From Streptomyces goshikiensis (GTDB taxonomy: Bacteria; Actinomycetota; Actinomycetes; Streptomycetales; Streptomycetaceae), in assembly GCF_014650555.1 (NCBI RefSeq), contig NZ_BMVE01000002.1:124001-188000 (forward strand): a stretch of 64,000 nucleotides of DNA, written 5' to 3'. Shown piece after piece: positions 36,453-45,602 of the stretch. Every line of letters begins with the position of its first letter. Position 1 is the first letter of the stretch. Below the pieces are notes generated by a model. The model saw only the letters and a list, made by a program, of their open reading frames with translations. It was not told where the DNA came from and ran no database searches. The translations under genes were made by a program, and so were the position numbers.

Positions 36453-39400
36453 CGCCCGTGCTCCCCGTTGTCGGTGCTCTTGCGGTTCTCGTTCTGCCCG
36501 GTCAAACGGGCAAGTAGGTCGGCAGCGTCCCAGGCCGTGGCAGGGCGCGCTTCCCAGCCGGCTGCCGCGAATGCGGCGTCCCGGTCGGCGGACTCGTAGT
36601 CGGGTTCTGTGGCGTCCGGGCCGCTGGAGCGCGGTGCCAGGACCACTGCGATACGGACGGCAGGCCAGGCCAGTTCTGCCTGCCAACCTCGCTCGTCGAG
36701 CTCGTAGCCGTCCCGAGGAACGGGCACGCCCGCGTCGGCCAGCGTCCGTGCGAGGGCGACGAGCCCGGTCTCGTCCGCATCGAGATACTCCAGCACCTGC
36801 TCCCAGGCCGGATCGCGTCCCACGACCGGGGTTGCGGGCGGCTCGGAGGTGGCGGTGGTTCGTTCGTTGTCGCGGACAGCGCCGACTTCCACGGCAGCGG
36901 CCGTCGCGGAGCCGACCAGAGAAGGCTCTGCCGCCGGGGTCGCGATCCGAGTGGAAGGCAGCCATCCATCGCCACCGGTCACGGTGAGCACATCGGTGGC
37001 GAACCCGTCGAGCTGGCTTCCGGTGAGCTGCACACTGTCGCCCCCACCGTGGTCCAGGAACTGGAAGATGTTGCTCCAGTACAACCATCCCCGCCAGCGG
37101 CGTCGATGCACCTTCGTATCGGCCAAGGCAGCCGCGCTGTCGTCCAAGACCGCTAGTCCGGTCCACACGGGCGGGGTACGCCTGCCGTCCGCGGCCAGGA
37201 CGAGGTGGCAGCCGGAAGCATCCGGCCCGTGGAGGAGCCGGATGGGTCCTGCAGAGCCCGTGACTGTGCTGCGTCGCAGGGCGTTCAGGATGCCGGCACC
37301 GACGTCTTCGCCGCCGAGTGCGGCGCCGCGGACGCCATCCGTTCCGATCAGCCCGGCGGCAGCGGCTTCGGCCCGTCGCTGCCAGCGCAAAGGGTCGGGC
37401 GAGCGCAGGTAGGCCAGCAGGAGCCGGGCCGGGTTGACCCACACGATGTCGGACAGCTCACCGGGGAGCCCCTTGCCGACCCGGCTGTAGTAGTCGCGCG
37501 CCCGGTTCTGCGCATCCGTTCCGTACGGCTCCCAGACCGGGTCCACCGGTCCCGCTCCCGCATAGCCGGTGTCGCGGACGCGCTCGCGCCATTCCTTGAC
37601 GTCGTCGTACGTCAATTGGAAAACACGCTGCCCCTTGGCCCGCAGACCGGTCCGCTTGGTGGCGTCGTCGGCCAGCCGGTTGTGTACGGGGGTCGCGTGA
37701 TAGGTGAAACCATCGAGGTACACGGCGACCCGCGGGCTCGGCGCGTCGAGGCGTTCCAGGAGTATGTCGGGCCGAGTTCCGTCCAGGGAGCGCTGCTGCG
37801 AGACACGCCAGCTCACGGTCTTGCCCTCGGTGGTTGTCAGCCTCAGGTCCAGGGCGTACGTACCCGCCGACGTGGTGTACGCGTTCGCGGATGCCTGGGA
37901 CTCGGACAGTCTCGCCCAGTCCTGGAGGGTGTCGATGAACATGATCTCAAGGTCGCTCTCCGCCTGTCGCTCCAGCGGAATGTGCCGGGTCGTCTCCACG
38001 GGCGAGGTGCGCCAGCGCTCCCCGTCCGAACCCAGCAGGTCGTCCAGCATCTGCCGGACTTCGTTGCGGCTGACCTTGTCGTAGTCGGCCGCCGGAACGC
38101 GCCGCAGCAGGCACTGATGGCAGCCGTCCAGGCCCTTCTCGAGGCACCCGCAGCGCTCGATGACGTCGCGCGCCTTGAGGAGCACATCCCGGAACCCTTC
38201 GGCGGAGGCGAGCCGGTGCAGGTAGCCGGTGCCCCCGGGGAGACGGTCGTAGACCACGAGGAAGCGCCGCGGCCAGTCGGATCCGTCGGCACCCGCGTGG
38301 TCGGGCATCGTCGCCTCGGCGATGTCGATGTGGTCCGGGTCGCCCCCGTACTGCGCGGCGATCCCCGCGAACAAGGCGGCGGTGAAGGACGCCAGCCGCT
38401 CCTTGGCCCGGGCCACGGAGGCGGGAAGGAGGACGCGTACCGCCTCGGTGCTCAGTTCGTGGGCGAGGAGGAGCGGTACGTCCTGTCCGTTGCCCTGCTT
38501 CTCGCCCGCACCGGCCGCGGAAGCTCCCTTGACCCGGCGGCGGGGGCACCACAGCAGGTGGTGCGCTGCTGCCGGAAGGCTCGTGGCACCCGACTCCGTC
38601 AGCGCGTGCTGCGCCACGTCCACCACAGGACGCCCCTCTGCCGTCGCTCCTCCACAACTGGTGCAGACATAGAAGGGATTGAGCCGGACGTCCACGCCGG
38701 CCAGCGGTGCGGTACTGCTTCCTTCCTCGCGGTCGAGCCCCAGGTTGAAGGTCCGGATCTTCGCCTGGCGGGTGAAGTCCACCCCGAACACGGCCGTCTC
38801 GTGCCTCCAGGAACCTGGGGAGATCCGCTCGGGGTCGATGTCGACCGTCGTCAGTACCGCGTAGTGCCGACGGTCCCGCTCGTCGCGGTCGTCGCGGACC
38901 CGGGCGTCGTCGCGCTTGTCCCGGGCGATGACCCGCCGCGGCTGGAGCACGTACTGCACACAACCCGCATCGGCGATCTCCCGCCCACCGCAGCGGGAGC
39001 ACGGACTCGTGTCGTCCTTCGCGTTGGGGGTGGTACGGGCGTACCCGCACGACGGGCAGAGCCGCCAGACCGACCATGCCCTGCGGTCGGGGGTGCCGAC
39101 GTCGAGGGCGCGCACGATGTGCCGGTAGCCGTTGACGTAGAAGCTGTTGCCGGGAGCAAGCTCCGTCAGGGCCAGCTTGCGGGAGCGCTCGTAGTCGCGG
39201 GTCTCGCTGCGGTATACCTTGCCGGCCGCGTCCGCGGCGGCGGGCGCCGCTCGTACGCCCTCCTCGTCGTCCGGGGTCTCCGTCCAGTAGAGGGTCGCCT
39301 CCAGCTGGGTGGTGGTGTCGGTGAGGCTGTAGTTCGGCAGCAGACCCAGCTCCACGAGGGTGCCGTGGGCACTGGACTGGCTCAGCTCACGCAGCACGAC

Positions 39401-42400
39401 CCCGGCGCTGCGCCGCTCGGCGATCAGCTCCCGGCGCTCGCGGTCCTGCACGGTGTCCGTCTTGACCAGGTGCTCGGCAGCCTCGTCGATCGCCGCGATC
39501 CTGCGCCGGAGCTCCTCGCGCCTCCCCGTCCAGTCCTCTTCAGCCTCCTGGAGGGCCCGGACGATCCCACCGGTGGCGTACGCCCTCAGCTCCTCCGCCG
39601 CATACGCGGAGACCCCCGCGCCGTCGGACGCGTCAGGTCCGCTGCCGTTGGGGAAGAGACCAAGAAACTCCTCGACCAGCGCGGCGCCGTGGGTCTGCGC
39701 CGCGTTCGCCAGGTCCTCGCACCAACCCGTGGTGCCGAACAGAGCCGAGGAGAGCCGGGGGACAGGAGCGAGCGTCTCGCCGTCCGAGGTACGCAGTTCA
39801 CCGCGCGCCGCGAGGTCCAGTAGCCGCGCCGTGTACTGCCGCCGCAGGATCTCCACGGCGGACAGGTAGCAACCCGGAGGCAGGATCGTCCCGGCGATCA
39901 TCTCGCGCGGCTCATCCAGGTAGTAGAGATCGCGGGCCCGGCGCCCGCCGAAGGCGACCACCAGGGCGTTGCCTGTCCGGCGGCCGGCCCGGCCCGCCCG
40001 CTGCACGTAGTTGGCGGGCCCGGCGGGCAGTGATCCGAGCAGGACGGCAGACAGTTCTCCGATGTCGATGCCGAGTTCCAGCGTCGGGGTGCACGACAGC
40101 ACGTTGGGGTCGGTGTAGTGGGTGCCCGCCTTGAAACTGCGTTCGACGCGTTCGCGCTCCGGTCGGCTCAGCATGCCCGTGTGCTCCGCCGTGACCACCC
40201 GGAAGGTGCCGCCGGTCAGGTAGAGCCGACGGTAGTAGTCGCCGGTGTAGTCACGCTCGCGCACGGCCGAACCGAACCCGGCGGAGCTCGAACCACTGCG
40301 GGGCGTGCCGGGCTGGGGCGGCGTGAGCAGTCCCTTGCACCGGTAGCGGGGGCAGGGGTGCCCGTACCAGCGGGTGAGTCGCTCGGGCGGCAGGACCTGC
40401 TGCCAGCCGCAGTCCTCGCAGCTGACGAAGGCCTTGTTGACGACGGAGTCGTCGAGCAGCCGCACCTGGATGTGGCCGGGCTGCAGCCCGTAGATCCGGG
40501 TCTGGCGGTCGCTGGTCGTCCGTGCCGCGAGCACCCGTGCGTCGGCGAGGGCGGGGAGCAGCTTGCGCAGGTATTCCGTGGCGCCGGCCGCGTCCAGGTT
40601 CAGGCACCTGCGCGTCCAGTCCTGGTACCAGCCCAGCCGTCCGGTGATGGCGTCGAACTCGGACTTCTCCTTCTGCCCGTCCAGCAGGAACCGGGGGGGA
40701 GCGACACCTTCGGGGAAGGCGGGCATGCCGTCGGGCCTGCGTCCGGAGATGAGGTAGCGGTTCGTACCGGCTTCCTTCATCCACGTGTTGAGCCAGCGGT
40801 GGTGCACCGCACCGCGCAACCTGAGTCGCTCCAGGAGCCCGCGTACGTAGGCCAGGTAGCGCTCGGGTGTGGGCAGCCCGCCCGTGGCCAGGAGCTGGCC
40901 CGGCAGGGAGAGGTGGAGGTCGCGGGCGATGTCCGTGACCAGACCGGGCTCCTCCACGACGACCTCGGCCGCGGCGGTCCGCGTGAGCTCCAGAGTGCGC
41001 CCCATCCTGCTGCGCAGCCCGAATTCCATCACGGTGGCGAAGGCGAGGCGCTCCCCGATCAGCTTCCAGGTACGGGCATCACCGGTCCCGCGCCCTGACA
41101 GGAGCCGGTCGACTCCCGGCTCGTCGTGGAGATCGGGCGGTACGACGGCAGCCAGGGCATCCGGGTCGTCAACCGACTCCAGCACGTGACCGATGAGGTC
41201 GTTGAGCGCGGTGGGGGTTCCCGACTCGTCCAGATTGTGTGCGAGGAGGGATCGCAGTGAGAACTTGTACGAGGCATTGGCGACATAGCCGGCGCGGTGA
41301 GCCGCGTCCTGGGTGGAGTCGTTGAAGAGCAGCGTCTTGCGCTCTTCGGGAACAAGCGCGATGTCGCCGCCGGTGAACAGCTGCGTGACGGTGGCCGAGG
41401 CGAGAGCTGCCTGCGCCGTACCGAGGAACCGGATGCTGTTGTCGGTGTGGCAGGCCGGGCAGCGGTCGTCCTTGGCGTTCCGGTCGGCCGTCTTCTTGTC
41501 GAGCAGCGCGAGCGCGAACCAGGCATCGATCAGTTCGGTGGAGTCCGCGGACGTCGCCAGCCGGTACGTTCCCTGTCCGCCGTCCAGCACCACCACCGAC
41601 AACGGATCGACTCCGCCGTCCGATGGCCGGGCCCCGGTCAGGGCGTCGAGTACCTGCTGACGCTCCCGCTGCGTGGCGGAGATGAAGTAGCGGATGCGCC
41701 GCTTGTCCCGGCCCACGGCGGCTCGCCAGATCTTGTCCTGCGCCATGACCAGCCGCTGGGGGTCGGTCTCGGGGGACAGTGCCGCCCAGCCGGAGCGTCC
41801 GCAGTTGCGGCAGTATACGGCGGGCAGGTGCACCTCGGCGGGGCGGACCGCCGTATCCGCCCCTGCCAGAGGCTGCGGGCGGCTCGCTGACGGCCAGCCG
41901 CCGGAGGACCCGTCAGGCTCTTCGTCGGCGAGGGGGGTGGCGTTCAGGGCGGCGCGGCGCGCGGCCGTCCGGTCGTCCTCGTACCAGCGGAACTCCGGGG
42001 ACGGTCCTACGCCGCGCAGGACGCGGGTGACGGGCCGGACCCACAGGTGGGCTTCGATGTGCAGCAGCGGAAGAGGCCTGCGCTCGTCGGAGTCCGGGTT
42101 GCGTGCCGCCGACAGCAGGGCGACGAACCGGGACAGGGCCTGGAGCACGAGCTGCGGATTCTCCCGCGCGGTACGCGCCCAGGCATATCCGAACCGGGCG
42201 AGCCGGTCCCGTAGCTCCCACTCGTCCAATGGCTCCCCGCCGAGCAGTGACAGTACGCCCTGCGTGAAGTCGTGCCGCTTGAGCAGCCGCCCGAGACGGA
42301 AGGGGTCGAGGCCGGATCGGCCCAGCATCTTGGCGGCCAGGCCGTCCAGGTCCAGCAGCTCGGGCTGGGCCTCCACACCGGGACCGCCTGAGGCGGTGAG

Positions 42401-43384
42401 GACCTCCTGGGGTGTCGGAGGCTCGGGCAGCTCGTAGTCGACGTCGCCCGTGAACTCCTTGGCCGACATCCGCTCTTCCCCGACTACGGCGTCGGCCGGA
42501 AACGGCATCCCGAACACGCGCGCGGCGACGTCCAGGATGCCGCCGGCCTCCTTGCCGGCCGTGCCCTCCCCAAGGGTTGCCGACGTCGCGACGGGGCAGA
42601 TCGCCCCGAGCGGCTTGCCGGGGCGGGAGGCGCCGGTTGCGGCGGCCAGGCGACGCAGCAGCATGGCCACGTCGGTGCCCTGGGCCCCGTCGTAGGTGTG
42701 GAACTCGTCGAGTACGACGTAGGTCAGGTCGGCGTCCTCCCACAGTGGGCGGTCCTCGCCGCGCTGGAGGAGGAGGTCGAGCATCTTGTAGTTCGTGATC
42801 AGGACATCGGGTGGCGTGACGCGCATTTCCTCGCGCCGGGTCATGACCCGGCGGAAGTCGGTGTCCGGCCGGTCACCGATGTAGAGGCCTGCAGTGACCT
42901 GAGTCAGCTCGGGCCGACTCAGGTAGTCGCCGATGCGGCCGGCCTGGTCGGTGGCAAGCGCGTTCATCGGGTACAGCAGGACCGCCTTGATGCCACGGTG
43001 GCCCTGGGCGCGCCGGCGGCGGCAGTGGTCGAGGACCGGGATGAGGAAGGACTCGGTCTTGCCGGAGCCGGTACCGGTGGTCACCAGCGTCGGCTGGGCG
43101 GGGCCGTGCAGGGTGGAGAGCCGGGTCCACGCCTTGGCCTGGTGCCGGTAGGGGGAGAAACCTGGGAACCCGGCCGTCCACTCCAATTCGCGCTGCCAGT
43201 CGTCGTCGGCAGTGTGGAAGGGGGTCCTGATCCGGAGGTAGGGGCCTCGGAAGATTCCCGTCTCGGGGTGGCCGAGGAAGCGCTCCAGCGCCCGCCGCGT
43301 GTCCTCGTCGGCGAGGGCGTACGTCGTCGTGAGGTACTGCGTCAGACTGCCGCGCAGCTGGGCGGCGGCCATGGTGGGCTTCAC
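36449..43384 (-). CDS. Giant YprA/DruE-like DEAD/DEAH helicase with DUF1998-type cysteine cluster
   Basis: This 2311-aa protein starts with GTG 43384 (AAAGGGG upstream); ATG 43372 is possible. It is an SF2 helicase of the COG1205 group: Walker A TTGTGSGKTE (about residue 105), DEFH box VVLDEFHTYDG (about 226), motif III TSATLGEG, and motif VI YVQRAGRAGRRTG (about 1130). Zinc-ribbon CxxC pairs occur near 526, 645, 990, 1450 and 1575. A DUF1998-like cluster (CGCLEKGLDGCHQCL) is near 1750. Around 1895, VAVYLDGFTYHATPVHN resembles Vsr/DUF559-type nucleases. Size and order recall DruE of Druantia systems, but no Druantia partner gene is present; a coupled RelE-UvrD helicase follows instead. Confidence 0.85.
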   Translation of the reverse strand: MKPTMAAAQLRGSLTQYLTTTYALADEDTRRALERFLGHPETGIFRGPYLRIRTPFHTADDDWQRELEWTAGFPGFSPYRHQAKAWTRLSTLHGPAQPTLVTTGTGSGKTESFLIPVLDHCRRRRAQGHRGIKAVLLYPMNALATDQAGRIGDYLSRPELTQVTAGLYIGDRPDTDFRRVMTRREEMRVTPPDVLITNYKMLDLLLQRGEDRPLWEDADLTYVVLDEFHTYDGAQGTDVAMLLRRLAAATGASRPGKPLGAICPVATSATLGEGTAGKEAGGILDVAARVFGMPFPADAVVGEERMSAKEFTGDVDYELPEPPTPQEVLTASGGPGVEAQPELLDLDGLAAKMLGRSGLDPFRLGRLLKRHDFTQGVLSLLGGEPLDEWELRDRLARFGYAWARTARENPQLVLQALSRFVALLSAARNPDSDERRPLPLLHIEAHLWVRPVTRVLRGVGPSPEFRWYEDDRTAARRAALNATPLADEEPDGSSGGWPSASRPQPLAGADTAVRPAEVHLPAVYCRNCGRSGWAALSPETDPQRLVMAQDKIWRAAVGRDKRRIRYFISATQRERQQVLDALTGARPSDGGVDPLSVVVLDGGQGTYRLATSADSTELIDAWFALALLDKKTADRNAKDDRCPACHTDNSIRFLGTAQAALASATVTQLFTGGDIALVPEERKTLLFNDSTQDAAHRAGYVANASYKFSLRSLLAHNLDESGTPTALNDLIGHVLESVDDPDALAAVVPPDLHDEPGVDRLLSGRGTGDARTWKLIGERLAFATVMEFGLRSRMGRTLELTRTAAAEVVVEEPGLVTDIARDLHLSLPGQLLATGGLPTPERYLAYVRGLLERLRLRGAVHHRWLNTWMKEAGTNRYLISGRRPDGMPAFPEGVAPPRFLLDGQKEKSEFDAITGRLGWYQDWTRRCLNLDAAGATEYLRKLLPALADARVLAARTTSDRQTRIYGLQPGHIQVRLLDDSVVNKAFVSCEDCGWQQVLPPERLTRWYGHPCPRYRCKGLLTPPQPGTPRSGSSSAGFGSAVRERDYTGDYYRRLYLTGGTFRVVTAEHTGMLSRPERERVERSFKAGTHYTDPNVLSCTPTLELGIDIGELSAVLLGSLPAGPANYVQRAGRAGRRTGNALVVAFGGRRARDLYYLDEPREMIAGTILPPGCYLSAVEILRRQYTARLLDLAARGELRTSDGETLAPVPRLSSALFGTTGWCEDLANAAQTHGAALVEEFLGLFPNGSGPDASDGAGVSAYAAEELRAYATGGIVRALQEAEEDWTGRREELRRRIAAIDEAAEHLVKTDTVQDRERRELIAERRSAGVVLRELSQSSAHGTLVELGLLPNYSLTDTTTQLEATLYWTETPDDEEGVRAAPAAADAAGKVYRSETRDYERSRKLALTELAPGNSFYVNGYRHIVRALDVGTPDRRAWSVWRLCPSCGYARTTPNAKDDTSPCSRCGGREIADAGCVQYVLQPRRVIARDKRDDARVRDDRDERDRRHYAVLTTVDIDPERISPGSWRHETAVFGVDFTRQAKIRTFNLGLDREEGSSTAPLAGVDVRLNPFYVCTSCGGATAEGRPVVDVAQHALTESGATSLPAAAHHLLWCPRRRVKGASAAGAGEKQGNGQDVPLLLAHELSTEAVRVLLPASVARAKERLASFTAALFAGIAAQYGGDPDHIDIAEATMPDHAGADGSDWPRRFLVVYDRLPGGTGYLHRLASAEGFRDVLLKARDVIERCGCLEKGLDGCHQCLLRRVPAADYDKVSRNEVRQMLDDLLGSDGERWRTSPVETTRHIPLERQAESDLEIMFIDTLQDWARLSESQASANAYTTSAGTYALDLRLTTTEGKTVSWRVSQQRSLDGTRPDILLERLDAPSPRVAVYLDGFTYHATPVHNRLADDATKRTGLRAKGQRVFQLTYDDVKEWRERVRDTGYAGAGPVDPVWEPYGTDAQNRARDYYSRVGKGLPGELSDIVWVNPARLLLAYLRSPDPLRWQRRAEAAAAGLIGTDGVRGAALGGEDVGAGILNALRRSTVTGSAGPIRLLHGPDASGCHLVLAADGRRTPPVWTGLAVLDDSAAALADTKVHRRRWRGWLYWSNIFQFLDHGGGDSVQLTGSQLDGFATDVLTVTGGDGWLPSTRIATPAAEPSLVGSATAAAVEVGAVRDNERTTATSEPPATPVVGRDPAWEQVLEYLDADETGLVALARTLADAGVPVPRDGYELDERGWQAELAWPAVRIAVVLAPRSSGPDATEPDYESADRDAAFAAAGWEARPATAWDAADLLARLTGQNENRKSTDNGEHGR

Positions 43385-43490
43385 GGCGGTCCCCTTTGTC
43401 TTGCCTATGCCCTGATGATCAGTGCCACCGTATAAGGAAGTCCAGGCTTCAAGCTCGGCCGCCCCGGCGGCCGGGCGTTGCAGAGGAGAC

Positions 43491-44129
43491 CTACTTGCTC
43501 CAGCTCGCCAGCTCGTCGGCAAAGTCCCGGAAGGAGCGGTTGTTGCCGCTCGGGCGCGCACTGACGTGGCCATGCTGAACAGCTGCTGCCATGATCAGCG
43601 GTGAATCGGATGTGCGGTACAGAGGTTTTCCAAGGTGCCTCTGGAGGTGTTCCTTGGGATTCGGCAGGTACGCCAGGTCCTTGCCACAGTCCTCGGGGCG
43701 CATCGTCCAGCCACTTCGCACCTTCGGGAAGGCGTCGGGGAACTGCATCAGCCACGCCTCCATCTCCACTGCGGCCAGAGCCAGGGCGGACTTACACGGA
43801 AGCCCCTTTCGCAGCTGGAGAGTCACTCTTTCCCGTACACGATCGTAGGTCTCGTCAGCCACCTGATCCAGGTCTGCGTGAATGACGACTCCAGCCAGTT
43901 CAGCCCCACAGTCCTTGGCTCTGGCCAGAGCGTTCTTGCGGATGGTTTCTACGCGAGGACTGAGCTGATCGATAGCTGCCGCGAGTTTGATCTTATCTTT
44001 GATCATTTCGACTTTTGGGCATGGGGCAGGGTGCAGGGCGCGTATCAGATGGCGGAGGGCCTCGCGGTCGTTGTCGCTCTCACCGGCGACGATGATGACC
44101 GATGAAGCCTTTCCCCGAGCACGGCTCAC
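43491..44129 (-). CDS. DUF4276-like (RloB/AbiLii-type) protein
   Basis: This 212-aa protein resembles DUF4276/RloB proteins, a Toprim-like fold seen in abortive-infection pairs. Visible are SSVIIVAGESDNDREALRHL (Glu of the first motif), VVIHADLDQV (paired aspartates), and AVEMEAWLMQFPDAF, which matches the family's EAWLL segment. GTG 44129 overlaps the stop of the AAA ATPase gene as GTGA, with GGGGGG upstream, so translation is coupled. In AbiL, RloAB and PARIS-type systems the ATPase senses infection and releases a Toprim-like or related effector; the same is inferred here. Third-position G/C is lower than in core genes. Confidence 0.7.
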   Translation of the reverse strand: MSRARGKASSVIIVAGESDNDREALRHLIRALHPAPCPKVEMIKDKIKLAAAIDQLSPRVETIRKNALARAKDCGAELAGVVIHADLDQVADETYDRVRERVTLQLRKGLPCKSALALAAVEMEAWLMQFPDAFPKVRSGWTMRPEDCGKDLAYLPNPKEHLQRHLGKPLYRTSDSPLIMAAAVQHGHVSARPSGNNRSFRDFADELASWSK

Positions 44130-45337
44130 AGGATGCCCCCCAAGGATCCTGAGTACCAAAGGTTCCCCATCGGCTCGTACTCCGAAGCCTTGATCACTCC
44201 TCGAATGTCCCTGAGTTTGCGGGCGGGGATGACGGAAGCACCGCTCGGGCGGCGTCCGCAGGGGACGAACTCTTCGGGCTCCAGTTCATTGACAAAGATC
44301 GGCGAGTGCGTGGTGACCAAATACTGGCTTCGCTCGCTGGCCTCGCGGAGCCGCTCGGCCATCAGGCTGAGCGCGTGCGGATGGATTCCATGGTCGATCT
44401 CTTCGATGCACGTGAGGAGCGGAGGGTTTGGGTCGTGGAAGAGCGCGAGCATGCACAGGATGCGTACAGTGCCCCAGGAGGCATCTGCGAGGCGGGTGCG
44501 GCCGCGTAGCCCGTTCTCTTCCAGCTCCACCGCAGTTCGGTGGGATACGGCGTCAGGGGGCGTGACGAGGTGGATGTCCCGGATCTGCGGTACCACCTTT
44601 TGGACGTCTTCCAGGAGCAATTCCCAAGCGTCCTCGTCCTCCTTGAGCTTCCGCAGGAAGTCGGCGAGGTTGGACGCATCGCTGTTCAGGTAATCACCGG
44701 ACTCACTGATACCCCAGGGCTTCCGGGCGGCCCGCACGTCGGGGTCGAACACTCGAATTCGGGCAAGATGGTGACTCAAGTCGCCGATCGCTCCGACGGA
44801 TGCACTGTCGCTGGGTCGTGCCGACACCTGATCGAGTTGCAGAGCAGAGGTCATTCGTCCGACTTTGTACGGGGAGCGGCTTACGGCCTCTAGCGGGCCG
44901 TGGACCGTCAGCGAGCCACTTGCCAGGTCGACCGTGGTCCCCTCTTCCACGGGATGTTGTGTGAACCTCTCCCGTCGGTACATTCTGTGGCGGGCACGAG
45001 ACGCCTCCGGAAGCCGAGGGCGAGAGACGCTCAGTTCGTACTGGTCGGGCCTTTCCGCCGAAGCGAAGTCCGACCAGATCCCCTCGACACCTACGGAGAT
45101 GCGCGACACTGGTCGGCGGCCCCCGCGGAAGGCCAGGACATCGAAACCGCCTCGGTTGTCGAGTGCCGGCTCGATTCCCTGTCGTGCTACGTCGCCGAGG
45201 AACTCCAGGGCATGCAGGACGTTCGACTTGCCCGCAGCATTGGGTCCCACCATGACGTTCAGCGGCCCCAAGGGCAGCTTCGTGTCCGTCAGGGTGCGGA
45301 AGTTCCGGACCGTCAGTCCGAGTATCCGGTGGTTCAC
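44126..45337 (-). CDS. AAA (OLD/RloA/AbiLi-like) ATPase
   Basis: This 403-aa ATPase of the AAA_15/21 (SMC-like) type has an FRTL N-terminal motif, Walker A GPNAAGKSNVLHALEFLG (residues about 32-39 for the P-loop), a signature-like region RLADASWGTVRIL, Walker B CIEEIDHGIHPHAL and a switch His in VTTHSPIFVNEL. It lacks the Toprim domain of OLD proteins; the coupled downstream DUF4276-like protein may supply that role. The start is GTG 45337 with no strong ribosome site. The gene is divergent from the beta-family gene. Analogous pairs are AbiLi/AbiLii, RloA/RloB and AriA/AriB. Confidence 0.82.
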   Translation of the reverse strand: MNHRILGLTVRNFRTLTDTKLPLGPLNVMVGPNAAGKSNVLHALEFLGDVARQGIEPALDNRGGFDVLAFRGGRRPVSRISVGVEGIWSDFASAERPDQYELSVSRPRLPEASRARHRMYRRERFTQHPVEEGTTVDLASGSLTVHGPLEAVSRSPYKVGRMTSALQLDQVSARPSDSASVGAIGDLSHHLARIRVFDPDVRAARKPWGISESGDYLNSDASNLADFLRKLKEDEDAWELLLEDVQKVVPQIRDIHLVTPPDAVSHRTAVELEENGLRGRTRLADASWGTVRILCMLALFHDPNPPLLTCIEEIDHGIHPHALSLMAERLREASERSQYLVTTHSPIFVNELEPEEFVPCGRRPSGASVIPARKLRDIRGVIKASEYEPMGNLWYSGSLGGIL

Positions 45338-45602
45338 GCGTCGTGCCCAATCAGGGAGCAGCCGGGCACCGCTCGGCCGGGTCGACAGGGGTCAGGGACG
45401 GCAGACGCGCTGTCACGCGTGCCCATCACGCTGAGGTTTCGACTGCCGAGCAATACGAAGCGTACCTCTCGCGTCACGGTGCTTCCAGATGCTTGAGGGT
45501 TCCAGCCACGTGGGCCGAAAAGGCGTCATTCCGTCGAATGGCGAGGTGACGGACCCTGAAGGAGAGGGATAAGGGCACGGGCTGAGCCAAGGGGGAGCCG
45601 CC

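Noticed and set aside
36453..37442. Upstream extension of the UvrD-like gene frame
   Set aside because: The frame stays open for 330 more codons but lies antisense-in-register with the well-supported giant helicase gene on the same strand, is Arg-rich and has no domains. The ATG at 36452 with ATGA overlap and the RelE-like N-terminus define the start.
34221..45337. Gabija system (GajA OLD nuclease with GajB UvrD)
   Set aside because: A UvrD helicase and an OLD-like ATPase are both present, but the ATPase lacks a Toprim domain and is paired with a DUF4276-like gene, while the UvrD gene is coupled to the giant helicase.
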